Origin: Scilla litardierei
Taxonomy: Eukaryota; Streptophyta; Magnoliopsida; Asparagales; Asparagaceae
Assembly (NCBI GenBank): GCA_030789695.1
Contig: CM061132.1
Span: 153,301,817-153,365,816 of the forward strand
DNA: 64,000 nucleotides
Reading direction: 5' to 3'
Position 1 is the stretch's first letter, and the number at the start of each line of letters is the position of its first letter. This document shows, piece by piece, positions 1-11,337 of this stretch. The notes under the pieces were generated by a model. It was not told the DNA's origin, searched no databases, and saw only the letters and a program-made list of their open reading frames with translations. Made by a program: the position numbers and the translations under genes.

Positions 1-1324
1 TTTATATTCATGAAATGAAATAATACAAATCAACAGAGCCCACTTTGGCGAGGTGATGATTGCACGAAGTCATTTCAAAAATATATACATTTGCAAAATT
101 TGAATCTAAGTCGCAATTTAATACATGAATATACTTTAAGTGGGGATATTCAAGTCCACTTTTCTTCAAAATCAAATTTAAGGCAACCAAAATTTTCATA
201 CAAAAGTATGTATTCAACTTGTTATATTTCGAGATTAGAACTGATCTTCACAAGAAAACCCACTTTGGTGAGTTGATGATCCAATCATTCTATATTCGAA
301 ATATATAATTAATTGTGCCAAAAATTGAAATTGAAACTAAACTGAATTTAACACAAAATGATTACATTAAGTGGAAATATAAATAAGAACCATTTATTCC
401 ACCTTTCTAATCATTTATATTGAGTTAAATAAAATCCATAACTTCAACACAAATTTTCTTCTTAAAATGGGGTATATAGGTGTACTAATGTGTATATGAA
501 CATACATAGAAAGATATATATATAAATATACACCCTATCCCATTTTATATAACTTTAAAATGTGTCAAAATTCCTTAAGGCCATTTGCTTGATGGTTAGT
601 GCACAAAAAATTCTTTAAGGCCTTTTAAACTTATTCTTAAGGAGAAATATATGTTAAAACCTTTTATTTGCTCCTGAAGAAAACACTTGAATTTTGTGTT
701 TTAATTTAAATCTAAATTTAGGCAATCTGAATTTTCATACCGATGTATGAAGTCAACTTGTTATATACCGAAGTATATATATATGGTTTTAAGCCTTAAA
801 CTTAGAATTTAAATTTATTTTGCACATTTAACACAAAATTTTATCTTTGAGGAGAAATATACATTTAAGCTTCTTATTTCCTCCTTTAACCCAAATTAAA
901 TTCAATATTGGTCAACCAATCATATAAAAGTATGTATTTAACCGTTTATGTTACGAAATAATAATAATTTAACAGTAAAGCCCACTTTGGTGGGATCCCG
1001 TAATAATTAAAATTATTTTGAAACATATAATTTATTGCGCCCAAAAATTGAATTTAAATGAAACTGTACTTAAATGTAAATATACAAGAAAGCCTTTTAT
1101 TTACTCCTTCGATCCGTTTAAAATTCATCCAGGCAGCTGATCATACTAAGTATGTATTTTAATCCGTTTACATTCCGAAATAATAAAAATTTTAATAGTG
1201 GAACCCACTTTGGTGGAATTTCACAAAAATTAGAGTTATTTCGAAATGTATATTTAACTGAATTTTTGCCTAAAGAATTAAAATTGGAATGAACTTAAAT
1301 TTAACACACAAAATTGGGCATTAA

Positions 1325-1405
<81 letters not shown>

Positions 1406-1640
1406 CATTTATTTCCTCCCTTTTAATGAATTTAAATTCAAGATTTTTTAGGCACCAAATTTACATACAAAGTATGTCCGTAACCTTTTATATATCGAAA
1501 TAAGAGTAATCGTCACGATATAGCCCACTTTGGTGGGGTTTTGATTTAATTACAATCATTTCGAAATATATATATGATGAAGCGTGCCAAAAATTGAATT
1601 TAAAATTCAAACGGAATTATAACAAAAATTTATACTTTAG
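1..1640. repeat. Degenerate ~225 bp tandem repeat array
   Basis: The word CCCACTTTGGTG recurs at about 39, 259, 981, 1204 and 1524. A companion block (GTATGTATT..AAC.TGTTATAT..CGAAAT) precedes it at about 208, 745, 930, 1150 and 1463. Spacings of 220-240 bp, or multiples of that, show an old AT-rich array. The last interval is lengthened by a TA microsatellite. No coding potential is seen. Confidence 0.75.
1326..1400. repeat. (TA)n microsatellite
   Basis: About 75 bp of uninterrupted alternating TA inside one unit of the surrounding array. Confidence 0.95.
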
Positions 1641-1919
1641 GGAAATATATATATATATATAGATGTCCACTTATTTCCCCTTTCATTAGTGTTAAAATAA
1701 ATCCAAAACAACCCCAAATTTGTGTCCAAATGACCCAAAAATTGGGTCCAAAATTAGCCATGTGCCCAAAAAAACTGTTTTGCAATAAGCCCAAAAGAAG
1801 GCTAAAAACTGTTTTGCAATAATAGGCCCAAAAAACACCCAAACAAGGCCCAAAACAGGCCCATCCCAATCCTCCCCCCAAAAAAGTTTTTTTTAAAGGG
1901 TTAGGGTTTCTGTAGGGGG

Positions 1920-2484
1920 GTGGCGGCCGCCGCCGCCGCCCCAGTAGGACGCCGTAAGGGGGGGCGTGAGCCCCCTTCTTTCTCGCAACCGGCGCCGGCC
2001 AAGAGGCCGGCGCCTATTACCCAACGGGGGGCGGCCCCCGCCGCCCCCTTTGATTCTGAACGGGGGGCGGCGGGGGCCGCCCCCCTTTGTCCCGATGGGG
2101 GGCGGCGGGGGGTCGCCCCCTTTGACCTGACGGGGGGCGGCGGGAGCCGCCCCCCTTTGACCTGACGGGGGCGGCGGGGGCCGCCCCCCATTGTCTTTAC
2201 GGGGGCGGGGGGGGGGGGGGGGGCACCGCCCCCTTTGATCTGACGGGGGCGGCCTCCGCCGCCCCCTGTTACTGAACGCGCCGCCCCCTCTGTCATCCAA
2301 CGAGGGGCGGCAGAACTGCCGCCCCCTTTTCCCCGTTTTTTTGACTTACAGGGGCGGCTTTGCCGCCCCTTTCTGATCCGTGTCGACGCCGGCATCGCCG
2401 GCGCCGTTCTTCCGACGGGGGCGGCAGAGCCGCCCCTCTTTTGCTGTGTCAGGCGGCGGCCGGCGGGCCGCCCCGATCTAGGGT
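1920..2484 (-). repeat. GC-rich hairpin minisatellite in Copia leader
   Basis: About 13 units of 33-45 bp. Most are a GGGGCGGC-type arm, a 2-4 nt loop and a GCCGCCCC-type arm, joined by a linker like CTTTGACCTGACG. Some units have a different but still perfectly self-complementary stem, for example GGCGCCGGCC-AAGA-GGCCGGCGCC near 1990-2013 and GGGGCGGCAG-AA-CTGCCGCCCC near 2304-2325. It lies 190-760 bp downstream of the primer site of the minus-strand Copia element. Proline- and glycine-rich open frames on both strands are products of the repeat and are not called as genes. Confidence 0.85.
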
Positions 2485-2669
2485 TTGTAAAAAACCAAAT
2501 TTTTTTAACCAGGAAAAATCAATCAAAAAACCTCAATTTTGCATAGATCTGAAACTTAAAACTGATAAAAAACTAATTTTTATCAGATCCGAAACTTAAG
2601 ACAGATTAAAAATCTGATTTTTATCAGATCTACTACGAGCAGACAAAAATTTAAGATCCACAGCATGTG

Positions 2670-2684
2670 GGCTCTGATACCACT
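2670..2684 (-). other. Primer binding site (iMet tRNA type)
   Basis: The minus strand reads AGTGGTATCAGAGCC immediately after the LTR end. It is the common plant Copia primer site and sets the element's orientation. Confidence 0.9.
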
Positions 2685-3222
2685 TGTAGAAACTAAAGAT
2701 CTAGATTAATCATTAAGCAAGACCATGCAAATAATAATCTAGATGTATGACATAAGGAATCTTAAATCATTGACCTACTCGGATTTAGCGAAAGCGTACC
2801 TGAGTCCATCGCTAATAATCTGAAAGATCCTGACGATAGCGCAACGGTCGATCTTCCAGAATAGCACGAATCAACCGTTTGGAGAATCCCTTTAGCTTTC
2901 TCCAGGTTTCTCTCCTAGCGACGGGACGTAGAAAAGACGGCTCAACTTTGTTCGTGTATTCCGGGGACCATGACCGCTAATATTTATAGGCTAGCCTCCA
3001 TAGCCCTAGGGTTTGCAACTCGGCCCATCAACGAGTTGAAGCCCAATAGTCTTTACACATAAAGGCCCCACAACCTGTTTAACTCATTTAGCCCATTTAA
3101 ATAATTAAAACCAGATCACTAATATATTGGGCTTAATATGACAGCGTACCACATATATAATTATTTACCGCATATTAGCCCAACGTTGGATTAAGATCCA
3201 ACTTGTTGGATAAGTTCCAACA
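2685..3222 (-). repeat. 5' LTR of the Copia element (538 bp)
   Basis: On the minus strand it starts TGTTGGAACTTATCC at 3222 and ends CTTTAGTTTCTACA at 2685, giving TG...CA ends and abutting the primer site. A TATAAATATT box on the minus strand near 2980 is a plausible U3/R promoter. Confidence 0.85.
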
Positions 3223-3297
3223 CTTCACACCCATAGCTCTGAGAATACCTGATACAGATTTGTACTTATCGGGTATCCTGGGAAGCAGGGCGTGACA
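3223..3297 (+). repeat. 3' terminal fragment of a TGTCACG-type LTR
   Basis: The stretch ATACCTGATAC.GATT..TACTTATCGGGTATCCTG ending GGGCGTGACA matches, with scattered changes, the reverse complement of the LTR end at 32520. The Copia LTR abuts it at 3223, so this is the host LTR into which the Copia element inserted. The rest lies left of the window. Confidence 0.65.
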
Positions 3298-4283
3298 TTG
3301 GGCCCGAACTGTTTTGTCTCAGGGAGCTCTTGAGGCATGGCACGACCATGACTTGGTCTGTTTGTGCCTAAGGGAAGAATAGTTCGAGAGAACTCTGATG
3401 GCCAAGCTTTGGATAAGTCAGAGGTAGGTCGTGGCTATATGTAGTCCTTGCTTTAGCCTGAGCAAACCAAGCAGTGAATAGGTCACTGGGCTGGCTCAGC
3501 TTTGATGTGCTTCTCCCAGATGATAAGGAAGGACGGATGGCCGGGCTATGCTCTTGGCTTCTTGTGCATGCACCCGATCAAATACAGAGAAGAAGTGTGG
3601 GGCGGTCGGGGATTTGGCTGACCTACTTAACCAGCTAAGAGGACTATCGAGCGGGGGCCTTTGGCTCTTCTACTTGTGCCCGAGCAGATGGCTGCCAAGC
3701 AGTGCTTGGCCTTGGATCGGCTATGGTTTTGGTTCCTTACTTGCTATGCCCTAGAGGATTGTAGGTCGTGCTTGATTTGAGCCCAAGTGACTTGGGGAAT
3801 TGAATTTGGGCTATCTCTTTGGTTCGCTACTTGCGTGAATCTTGAGGAGATGAGCCAAGTTGCTTGATATATGTCGAGGAGATGGAGCCGAGCTCTTTGA
3901 TGCTTTGCTTAGAGATGAAGACCGCTTGCAACCCCCTGTTTTTAATATAGGATGTAATGTACTATGTATTTTGATCGTATACGCCTATATTTTTCATGTA
4001 TTTTGATGATTTTTCCATAATTTTAAACCATTATAAAAATATTGATTCATATGCTTATACATTTTTTAAATAAACATAACATGTAGCTTTCTTATATACT
4101 ACATGATATACTATATGGATATTACAAGGTATTAAGTTAATTACTTGAATTAATAAATTTTTTAAAAGAAAAATCCTAAATTTTCCATCCATTGCCACAT
4201 CATCTCTCATGTATCATGCTCCTACTTAACCCCGCCTGCCACAATCCACTAAGCATGTTTAGTTGACTTACTTAAGACATTTA
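3298..4283. other. No recognised feature
   Basis: The first ~650 bp are of mixed composition (possibly retrotransposon internal sequence or flank); the rest is AT-rich. A 68-codon open frame at 3548-3754 has no recognisable domain or start context. I see no gene, RNA or clear repeat here. Confidence 0.5.
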
Positions 4284-5614
4284 GGCTATGTTTGGATGGT
4301 GAGAAAATAAAAGAAAGAAAAATAAAAAGAAAGAGAAAGAGAAAGAGAAAGGAAAGAAAAGTAAAAAAGAAAAAAAAATTACTTTTCATTTTTGGTTCGG
4401 CTGTTGAGGAAGATAAAGAAAAGTAAAACGTCCCTCCGGTTCAAAGCTCAACAGGGTAAAGCTCAAACTTAAATTACCATCGTCATTCTCCACAGTCTCT
4501 AAACTCCCTTCAGACCCACCATTTTACCACCCAAATCATCAATTTCTGCAGTCAAAATCTCATCTTACCTAACCAATTTCAAACCCCTTAATCTCTTCCC
4601 CCTTCTCTTGCATAGGCTTCAGTATATTGATGAACCCATTAGCATCAATCTCTGCTTCAGCCCCAGAAGCTGCACCAACTCCGATGAGATGGTGGTGACA
4701 ACGCTAGGGTCGGATTGGATGCCGGAGTTGATGCGGTGGAACCGCCTGGCTTACGAGTCCTTCTCTTCTGCCTTCTCTTCTACGGACGACGACGTCGTCT
4801 TCGCCAAAGGGGTTAACATGAATCAAGGGAAGGATCAGCCGGCTGAAGACGTCTCATGCGTCTTCACCGTTAACGACGCAGTCGTCGCTGTCACCAACTC
4901 CACCAGCTCTGCCCATAAGGTCTTCCGTTGCCCCCACCCATCTTCAACCCTCTTCCATTCGACGGCGGCAGACAGCAGTGTCGAGGTTGTTAGTGTGTCC
5001 ATCAACATCGCCGGAGAGGAATCACAGATCACGTCCCTTGTCGTCTACCACCGCCCTCCTCCCATTCATGGGGTTGGTGGTGGGAGGAGGCAAACATGTA
5101 TCTGCACGATGGTTTACAACACATGAAAGTTCATGAGGGAGTCGATGACGTACCATGCGACCGTCGAGGTGGATAGGTTCGTGCTCTGCGACAATGAAAG
5201 GGACGACGACCTTGCCGCCATTGTGGCCAAGCTCATCGCAGATGGGCACGACATCAGCAGCATGTACTGGCCGTCGCAGAAGATGCAGGAGGCGTGGGTC
5301 TCCCACTATGTCGCATCGCATAGGGACGCAAGCGAGTGGATGGCATTTGTCGACGTCGATGAGTTTGTGTACTCGCTGTCATGGTCCGAATCGGCAGCGC
5401 CAAGCAAGTCGATGATCACGGGCGCAGTGATGTTTTCTCTCATTTTTCATTGGGTTGGGAGGGGAAAATCTAGAAGAAAATTTTAATTGCTTTTTTCTTT
5501 CATTTTCCCACACTTTCATTTTCTCTTTCATTTTCTTTCTAACCAAACACAAGGAAACCAATTTCTCTTTCATTTTTTCCCTTTCTTTTCTTTTCCTTCA
5601 AACCAAACTGACCC
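4284..5614. mobile_element. TIR-like element with captured gene fragment (Pack-TIR candidate)
   Basis: The left end GGCTATGTTTGGATGG followed by a purine-rich (GAAA) tract is mirrored on the right by a pyrimidine-rich tract ending CAAACCAAACTGACCC; both arms share GTTTGG...GAAAA near the tip. Between the arms lies a GC-rich GT92 coding fragment with AT-rich sequence outside. This is the layout of Pack-MULE or Pack-hAT elements. No convincing target duplication was found and there is no transposase, so the superfamily is unassigned. Confidence 0.45.
4608..5430 (+). pseudogene. Glycosyltransferase family 92 (DUF23) fragment
   Basis: One frame runs through 4608-5486 with a single in-frame TGA at 5124-5126. 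It matches the plant GT92 layout: RWNRL.YES..., VFAKGVN..QG, VFRCP.P, then CICTMVYNT-stop-KFMRE, MTYHA.VEVDRF.LCDNE.DDDL, HDISSMYWPSQK.QEAW, and the DxD-type motif FVDVDEF. GT92 enzymes are Golgi type II membrane galactosyl/glycosyltransferases. The N-terminal membrane anchor and everything after the DxD region are missing; reading passes into pyrimidine-rich element DNA near 5430. The GC-rich third positions contrast with the AT-rich surroundings, as expected for a captured host gene piece. It cannot encode an active enzyme. Confidence 0.85.
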
Positions 5615-6464
5615 ATAGTGTCATACTTGTCATGCTATCCTCCAATTTCATTTGAATTAAGAAACAAAAGAAGAAGAAAAATCAAATGAATCATCTCTTT
5701 CTTTCTTTATCCTCTCTCTTTCTCTCTTGTAAGCCGAACCCACCCTTACCCTTTCTCTCTTTTCCCCTTGGCCAAATGCACATCATGCGCTCCATCTCTC
5801 TTTCATTTGGCGGAGCATTTAGCTTGAAGGATGAGGAAGAATTAGGAGGAAGAAAACATTTAGCAATGTGGAAAAAGATGGGAAGGAGACGAAAGACAGA
5901 AATTTGAGAAGAATGAGAAGCTTCATTTAGGGTAGGAATTCACTAGTTTAATTGAATATTAGCTTTAACCATTGATTATGATCGTATCCTTAAGAAATGT
6001 TTAATAATCACCGTGTTATGATGCTTCGTGTTACCTTTAGAATGCTTCATGTTATCATACTTCATGTTATGTTTATGTTTAATTAATAATGCTTCACGTT
6101 TAATGTTTAAGTATCATGATTCCTGTTTAATTATCATGATTCACGTCATTATGCTTCATGTTTAATTAACACTACGTTATGGTGTCAAATATCCTTAAGA
6201 ATGGTCTTAGACATCGTTATGTTATTATGATATGTTGGGATGTCTAGTACTCCATGCAATGTTTTCATATCATAACTTGATGTTTGGAATATTATCTTCA
6301 AATATGCTTAATCACTATGATGATCTCCCTACGTTAATTAAGCCACGTTAATTAGGCCATAGGACTTATACTAAGCCAATTATACAATGTTAGTTAGGCA
6401 CATTCATTAGTCTAAGTTCATTATGGCATTTAAGTATGTAATGTTAAGTATGTTATGTTAAGTA
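5615..6464. other. AT-rich intergenic with short repeats
   Basis: 5640-5940 is pyrimidine- then purine-rich with no recognised gene. 5990-6190 is a loose repeat of words like ATGCTTCATGTTA and TATCATGATTCACG. The last bases, AAGTA, directly precede the LTR at 6465. Confidence 0.5.
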
Positions 6465-8397
6465 TGTTAGAACCTAGCGAGGCAACACAATACACTAGAG
6501 GGGTGTAAATAGTGTAAAGGCAAGAAAGTGCTTAATTAAAAGTTACTGAAATTAATGCACACTAAGCAGCGGAAATTAAAGAGTATGCTCAACAACAACA
6601 ATCGCAAACACAAAGGATTTTACCCTGTTTTCCCAACTTGGATACATCTAGCTACACCAAATTCACTATGATCATACACAAGGTAGTGAATACAATCCCT
6701 ACCAATGGATACCTTACACAAGGGATTTTGTCTTACACAAGGACACACCAAACCCTACAAGGGTTAGTCCTACACAAGGACGAAAACTCCACAAAGGATG
6801 AATACAAACCCCACACAGGGGTTAGTCTTATACAAGGACACAACCTCCCACAAGGGGAGAAAACTAACTCTCATAAAGAGAGTTAGGGTTTCAACAAAAG
6901 ATGAAACAAAATAACACTTATCTATGCCTTGAAATAATCTTACCAATGTGAAGAAGAAGACATACTAGTGTGAAACCCAAGTGCCTGAGATGAGGCTTTG
7001 ATTGCACTTGTTGATCTTTCTCTCTTCTATGAATGAACCATAACACTTCTCACTTGAGTGTATGAATGAAGAGATGAAAGATGTTCTCCAAGAAAGGGAT
7101 AAGACTGAAATCCCTTGTAGAAATTCCGTAGAGCTTAGATGCTATAGCATAAAAATGAAGCTCTATAAAGGGAATGAAGGAGGAGATGCTTGATGAAGAG
7201 ATTATATGATCTTCAAGGATTTCCAAGAGTTCTAAATAAACTAAGCCATCTCCTATATAAAAAAGGAAGCCAAAATATCCCAAAGAACCCAAGCAAAAGG
7301 CCAAGAAATCAGTTTTGCAACGGCTAGATTTTGGCAGAAAACAGCTCGGACAGGCAACTGATGAAGAGAAATCAGGCGCCTGGTGTAACGGTTAGATTTT
7401 TCTAACGGCTATAATCTGAGCCAAGACAAGCGACTGTAGAAGACTACACAGGCACTTGCGACTGCCACACAGGATGGATTTTAGCTTGAGAATGACAACT
7501 TATGCACTTGTGCATTCAGGCGCCTGATGAACAATGACCAGGCGCCTGATGGTTGATAGATGCCTGACAGATGCACTTCAGTCGTCTGTCACACAAGATG
7601 AATATGAGCTCAAAATGACATGTTACACACATTGGCACACTTTGCGACTAATGAACAATGTTCAAGCGCCTGTTGGTTGACAGGCACCTGTCTATTGTAC
7701 TTCAGCAGCCTGAACCAAATGCTCAAGTATGAGTCAAGAAATTTTGACTTGAGACTGCACAGAAAAGCCGTCTGTTGAAGGATGGCCAGGCGCCTGGTGA
7801 ACACTAGTCACCTGTCATGCCTTCAGCAGCCGCATGTTGGAAGTCCAAGAACTCCAGTTTGAGTTTTTGGCATGGGGAACCTATTAGGTTGGATTCTATG
7901 ACGATCCTAAGATTCATTAAGATGGTAAATACATATGCATGAATGGAAGACCATATAATCAAGGCATTACAATGTCCTAGACTCAAAAAGAGAAAAGCTA
8001 GTAATAAAGTATTACATGGATTACAATTTGCTTCACCTGGAGTCTAAGACCACAAGCTTAAGTAGCCTTGATTCTCACCATCATCTTCCAAGCTTTGGCA
8101 CCGCTTGATGAGATTCCTTTCTCCAAGCTTTGGCAATGCTCCTCTTGATGTCCATTCTTATGCTCTAAGCGTTGGCTTCATTAGATTATCTTCATGACTT
8201 CATCCAAGCTTGAGCAAACCATCACTCTTGGAGGTCTTTAAGATATCCATTGCATCATCCTCCAAGTATTATGCTTTGTCTCATCAATATATAATCATTA
8301 ATATAAACTGAGACTAAAACATAAGATTGATTAGCACACTAACATAATGTATTGATCTTCATCAAAACAACCTTATTCTTGAACCCAAGAACTAACA
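6465..8397 (-). repeat. 3' LTR of gag-only Copia element (1933 bp)
   Basis: In plus coordinates it begins TGTTAGAACCTAGCG and ends GAACTAACA. The copy starting at 10213 (TGTTAGGACCTAGCG) matches throughout its preserved parts. On the minus strand a purine tract (AAAAGGGGGGAGAA) abuts the LTR start, so this is the 3' LTR of a minus-strand element. Confidence 0.9.
7253..7800 (-). promoter_or_regulatory. LTR promoter: TATA box with GGCGCC dyad array
   Basis: A minus-strand TATATAGG box lies at about 7253-7262. Directly upstream of it on that strand, CAGGCGCCTG-type palindromes occur at about 7371-7382, 7516-7526, 7538-7548 and 7786-7796, with degenerate copies between (CAAGCGCCTG, CAGGCACCTG). 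The layout suggests a U3 enhancer block; function is inferred. Confidence 0.5.
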
Positions 8398-8416
8398 TTC
8401 TCCCCCCTTTTGACGA
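8398..8416 (-). other. Polypurine tract
   Basis: The minus strand reads GTCAAAAGGGGGGAGAA directly before the 3' LTR start, the usual plus-strand primer of LTR retrotransposons. Confidence 0.85.
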
Positions 8417-8905
8417 CGACAATTCATTATGCCAAAATATAATGAACATTGAAATAAACAATGTGTGCTGCAAAACTCTTCCAATCAATATGCAAAAGTA
8501 CACAAAATATAAACATGCAAAGCACAAATCATATTGATTGATGTTATCTAAAAACAATACCAACTGTAAATAATGTATAAAAAGCATAAGGTATATTTTT
8601 ACATAACCCATTTCTCCCCCCTATTAGCATATCAAAAAGATTGGTAATAGCCAACTTGGAAAACCAAGGGCAAGAGAAATAACCACCCCATATGCACAAA
8701 CATAATATGAATGACATTCAAAGTGACATATGAATGGAAAAATTAATTCTAGTAAGCAAAAATTCCATACTCCCCCGTAATCATACAAACCATGTAAAAT
8801 TGGGAGTAATGAACACACTCACATAAATATGGGTACAAAATGTAAATATACAAGCATGGTACCTAAGCAATGAATAACACTGTGAGTGAGATAGTAAGGT
8901 GGAAA

Positions 8906-10211
8906 CTAAATAATAACGAAGTTTGGTTTCCGTATATAGTCATATGAAAAGATAGCATTTCGAACATATGAATCTATATATGAATTCCTATCAAGCCTAG
9001 AAACATTCTTAGGAATCCACAAAGAAACTGATTTAGGATTCTTAAGAAGATATTTAGTTAAGGCATGAGTAGGCGGTGAGGGTGCACGCTTATGAGGTGG
9101 AACATAAAAATTGGAGTGCTCCGTATGTGAAACATGCAATATAGCATTAGAAGCTTCCACACAAGCATTTCTACCATGCATAGGAACATGTGAAGCATGC
9201 AAAGTATTGACATTAATTCTAGCATGTAGGCAATGTAAATCATTCATATGGGTAGAATTATCATGCATGTCAACATATGAAGAAGCATTCACACCAATTG
9301 GTTTTTGAATAGGCTTCTTATGCAATGAAGTGTATATATGCATGATTCTTCTTTGGCTTACTAGTCGAAGTTGATGTTTGACCAAATGAAGACTTGATTG
9401 TGACATACCTCTTAGAAAGCTCCTCCATAAATTTGTTTTGGGTGCTTCTAGAGGTAGAGCTTGGTTTGTTTACATTCAAAGTTGATGTTGCCAAAGCCTT
9501 GTCCTTACTCAAATTGAAACTCTCAAGACGAGTCGATAATAACTCACATTTCTTCAAAATAAAAGAAGTGTCGTCATCCCCAGTGGATAGATGTGAGCTA
9601 AGCTCAAGACATTTAGATTTGAGAGCAATTGTCTCATTTCTCAAAGTATCACAATCAAAATTGTGAGTACGTTTAAATGAAGCATTTTCCTCACGTAACT
9701 CACGAATTTGAGAAAGAAAAATTCTTTCTCGGCACACACTGATTTAATCAATGAAATATGAGAAGCATGCAAAGTAGTGCAATCATGTGTGTTATCATGA
9801 AGAGAATGTGCACTACACATATGAGCATCTAATAAATTTGAACTATCAATATCATGCTCAAGAGAGGATTGAGTTTGAGATACCTCATTATCGCTTAACT
9901 TAATCTTATCACCTCCGGTGTACTTGGCCTCAAGGTAACTCCACATTTCATGTGCCGTCTCCAAGCCTCCAATATCATCATTTTCATGATCCTAAGTGGA
10001 GATGCTCAAAGCCCTTTTGGCATGGACGTCCATCAAGAAATTTGAATTTGAGACATCCAAAGTCACCGCGTCCAAGAGATTGTTCTTCTTGAGGTGATTG
10101 ATCATCTTGCTCCTCCATCTTGTATAGTTCTTCGGATCGAAGTTGGGAGGATGTTGTTGAGGCAAATATGACATGCTTGCAAAAGCCACCAAACCAAGAC
10201 TCTGATACCAA
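8906..10211 (-). pseudogene. Copia gag (UBN2-like) pseudogene
   Basis: Just inside the primer site the minus strand encodes a Copia-type gag start: FDPKNYTRWRSKMINHLK..NLLDAV, then TAHEMWSYLEAKYTGGDK. These match the plant retrotransposon gag (UBN2/DUF4219) signatures for binding and packaging element RNA. A coiled-coil-like segment follows (IRELREENASFK...ETIALKSKCLELSSHL), then a basic tail ending PPHKRAPS...LWIPKN. The frame is broken by an in-frame TAG near 9990 and by frame changes near 9725 and 9340. No zinc knuckle, protease, integrase or RT is present in the 1.8 kb internal region, so the element was gag-only (TR-GAG type). Confidence 0.75.
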
Positions 10212-10212
10212 T
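10198..10212 (-). other. Primer binding site (iMet tRNA type)
   Basis: The minus strand reads ATTGGTATCAGAGTC directly after the LTR end (CCTAACA). It identifies the 10213 copy as the 5' LTR. Confidence 0.9.
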
Positions 10213-11337
10213 TGTTAGGACCTAGCGGGGATACACAATACACTGGGGGAATAATGTAAAGGTAAGCAAAGTGCTTAATTAAAAGTTACTGAAATTAATG
10301 CACAATAAGCAGCTAAAATTAAAGAGTATACACATCAACAACAATCGCAAACACAAAGGATTTTACCCATGTTCCCCAAGGTGGGTACATCCAGCCACAC
10401 CAATATTCACTATGATCCTACACAAGGTAGTGAATACAATCCCTACCCAAGGGATACCCTGCACAAGGGATTTTGTCCTACACAAGGACACACCAAACCC
10501 TACACAAGGGTTAGTCCTACACAAGGACAAACTCCAAAAAGGGAGAACACAAACCTCACACAAGGTTTAGTCCTATACAATGACACAATCTCATACAAAG
10601 GGAGAAAACTAACTCTCACAAAGAGAGGTAGGGTTTCAAAAAAAGATGAAACAAAACAATACTTACCTATGCCTTGAAATGATCTTACCAATGTAAAGAA
10701 CAAGGCAAGCAAGTGTGAAACCCAAGTGCTTGAGATGAGGCTTTGATTGCACTTGTTGATCTTTCCCTCTTCTAGGAACGAATCATACCACTTCTCACTT
10801 GAGTGTATGAATGAAGAGAAGAAAGATGTTCTCCAAGAAAGGAATGAGATTGAAATCCCTTGGAGAAATTCCGTAGAGCTTAGATGATATAGCATAAGAA
10901 TGAAGCTCTATGAAGGGAATGAAGGAGGAGAGGCTTGATGAAGAGATTATATGATCTTCAAGGATTTCCAAGAGTTCTAAATGAACTAAGCCATCTCCTA
11001 TATAAAGGAAGCCAAAATAACCCAAAGAACCCAAGCAAAAGGCCAAGAAATCAGTTTTGCAACGGCTAGATTTTGGTAGAAAATAGCTCGGACAGGCGAC
11101 TGATGAAGAGAGATTAGGCGCCTGGTGTAACGGTTAGATTTTTCCAATGGCTAAAATATGAGCCAAGACAAGCGACTATATAAGACTACATAGATGAATG
11201 TACCACTGTGCATGCGCTTGTAAAGGCTTAATCAGGCGACTGCCACACAAGGTGGATTTGCGCTGGAGAATGACAACTTACGCATTTGTGCATTCAGGCG
11301 ACTGATGAACAATGTCCAGGTGCCTGATAGTTGACAG
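10213..11337 (-). repeat. 5' LTR of gag-only Copia element, inner part
   Basis: Homologous to 6465-7554 of the 3' LTR and cut at 11337 by the LARD-like insertion. The last five bases, GACAG, are one copy of that insertion's target duplication. Confidence 0.9.

Larger units (their letters stand above)
1..3222 (-). mobile_element. Copia-type LTR retrotransposon, 5' part only
   Basis: Read on the minus strand, an LTR (3222 to 2685) is followed directly by AGTGGTATCAGAGCC, the usual primer site complementary to initiator Met tRNA. A short AT-rich leader, a GC-rich hairpin array (2484-1920) and an AT-rich ~225 bp tandem array (1640-1) follow. No gag or pol reading frame is visible, so either coding sequence lies outside the window or the element is non-autonomous. 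The LTR start TGTTGGAA and the primer site fit Copia; lineage is inferred. Its other LTR is outside the window, so no target duplication can be tested. Confidence 0.7.

Noticed and set aside
1893..2395. Open frames of 135 and 164 codons (minus) and 81 codons (plus) in the GC-rich leader
   Set aside because: They follow the hairpin repeat in all frames, are low-complexity Gly/Pro/Arg, and have no consistent start or domain.
3548..3754. 68-codon frame after the LTR fragment
   Set aside because: No domain, no start context and no homologous copy in the window.
4275..5625. Target-site duplication for the GT92-bearing element
   Set aside because: 8, 9, 3 and 2 bp comparisons of the flanks gave no convincing match.
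5686..5907. 73-codon plus-strand frame
   Set aside because: Ser/Leu-rich product of a pyrimidine-rich tract followed by a purine-rich tract; nothing recognisable.
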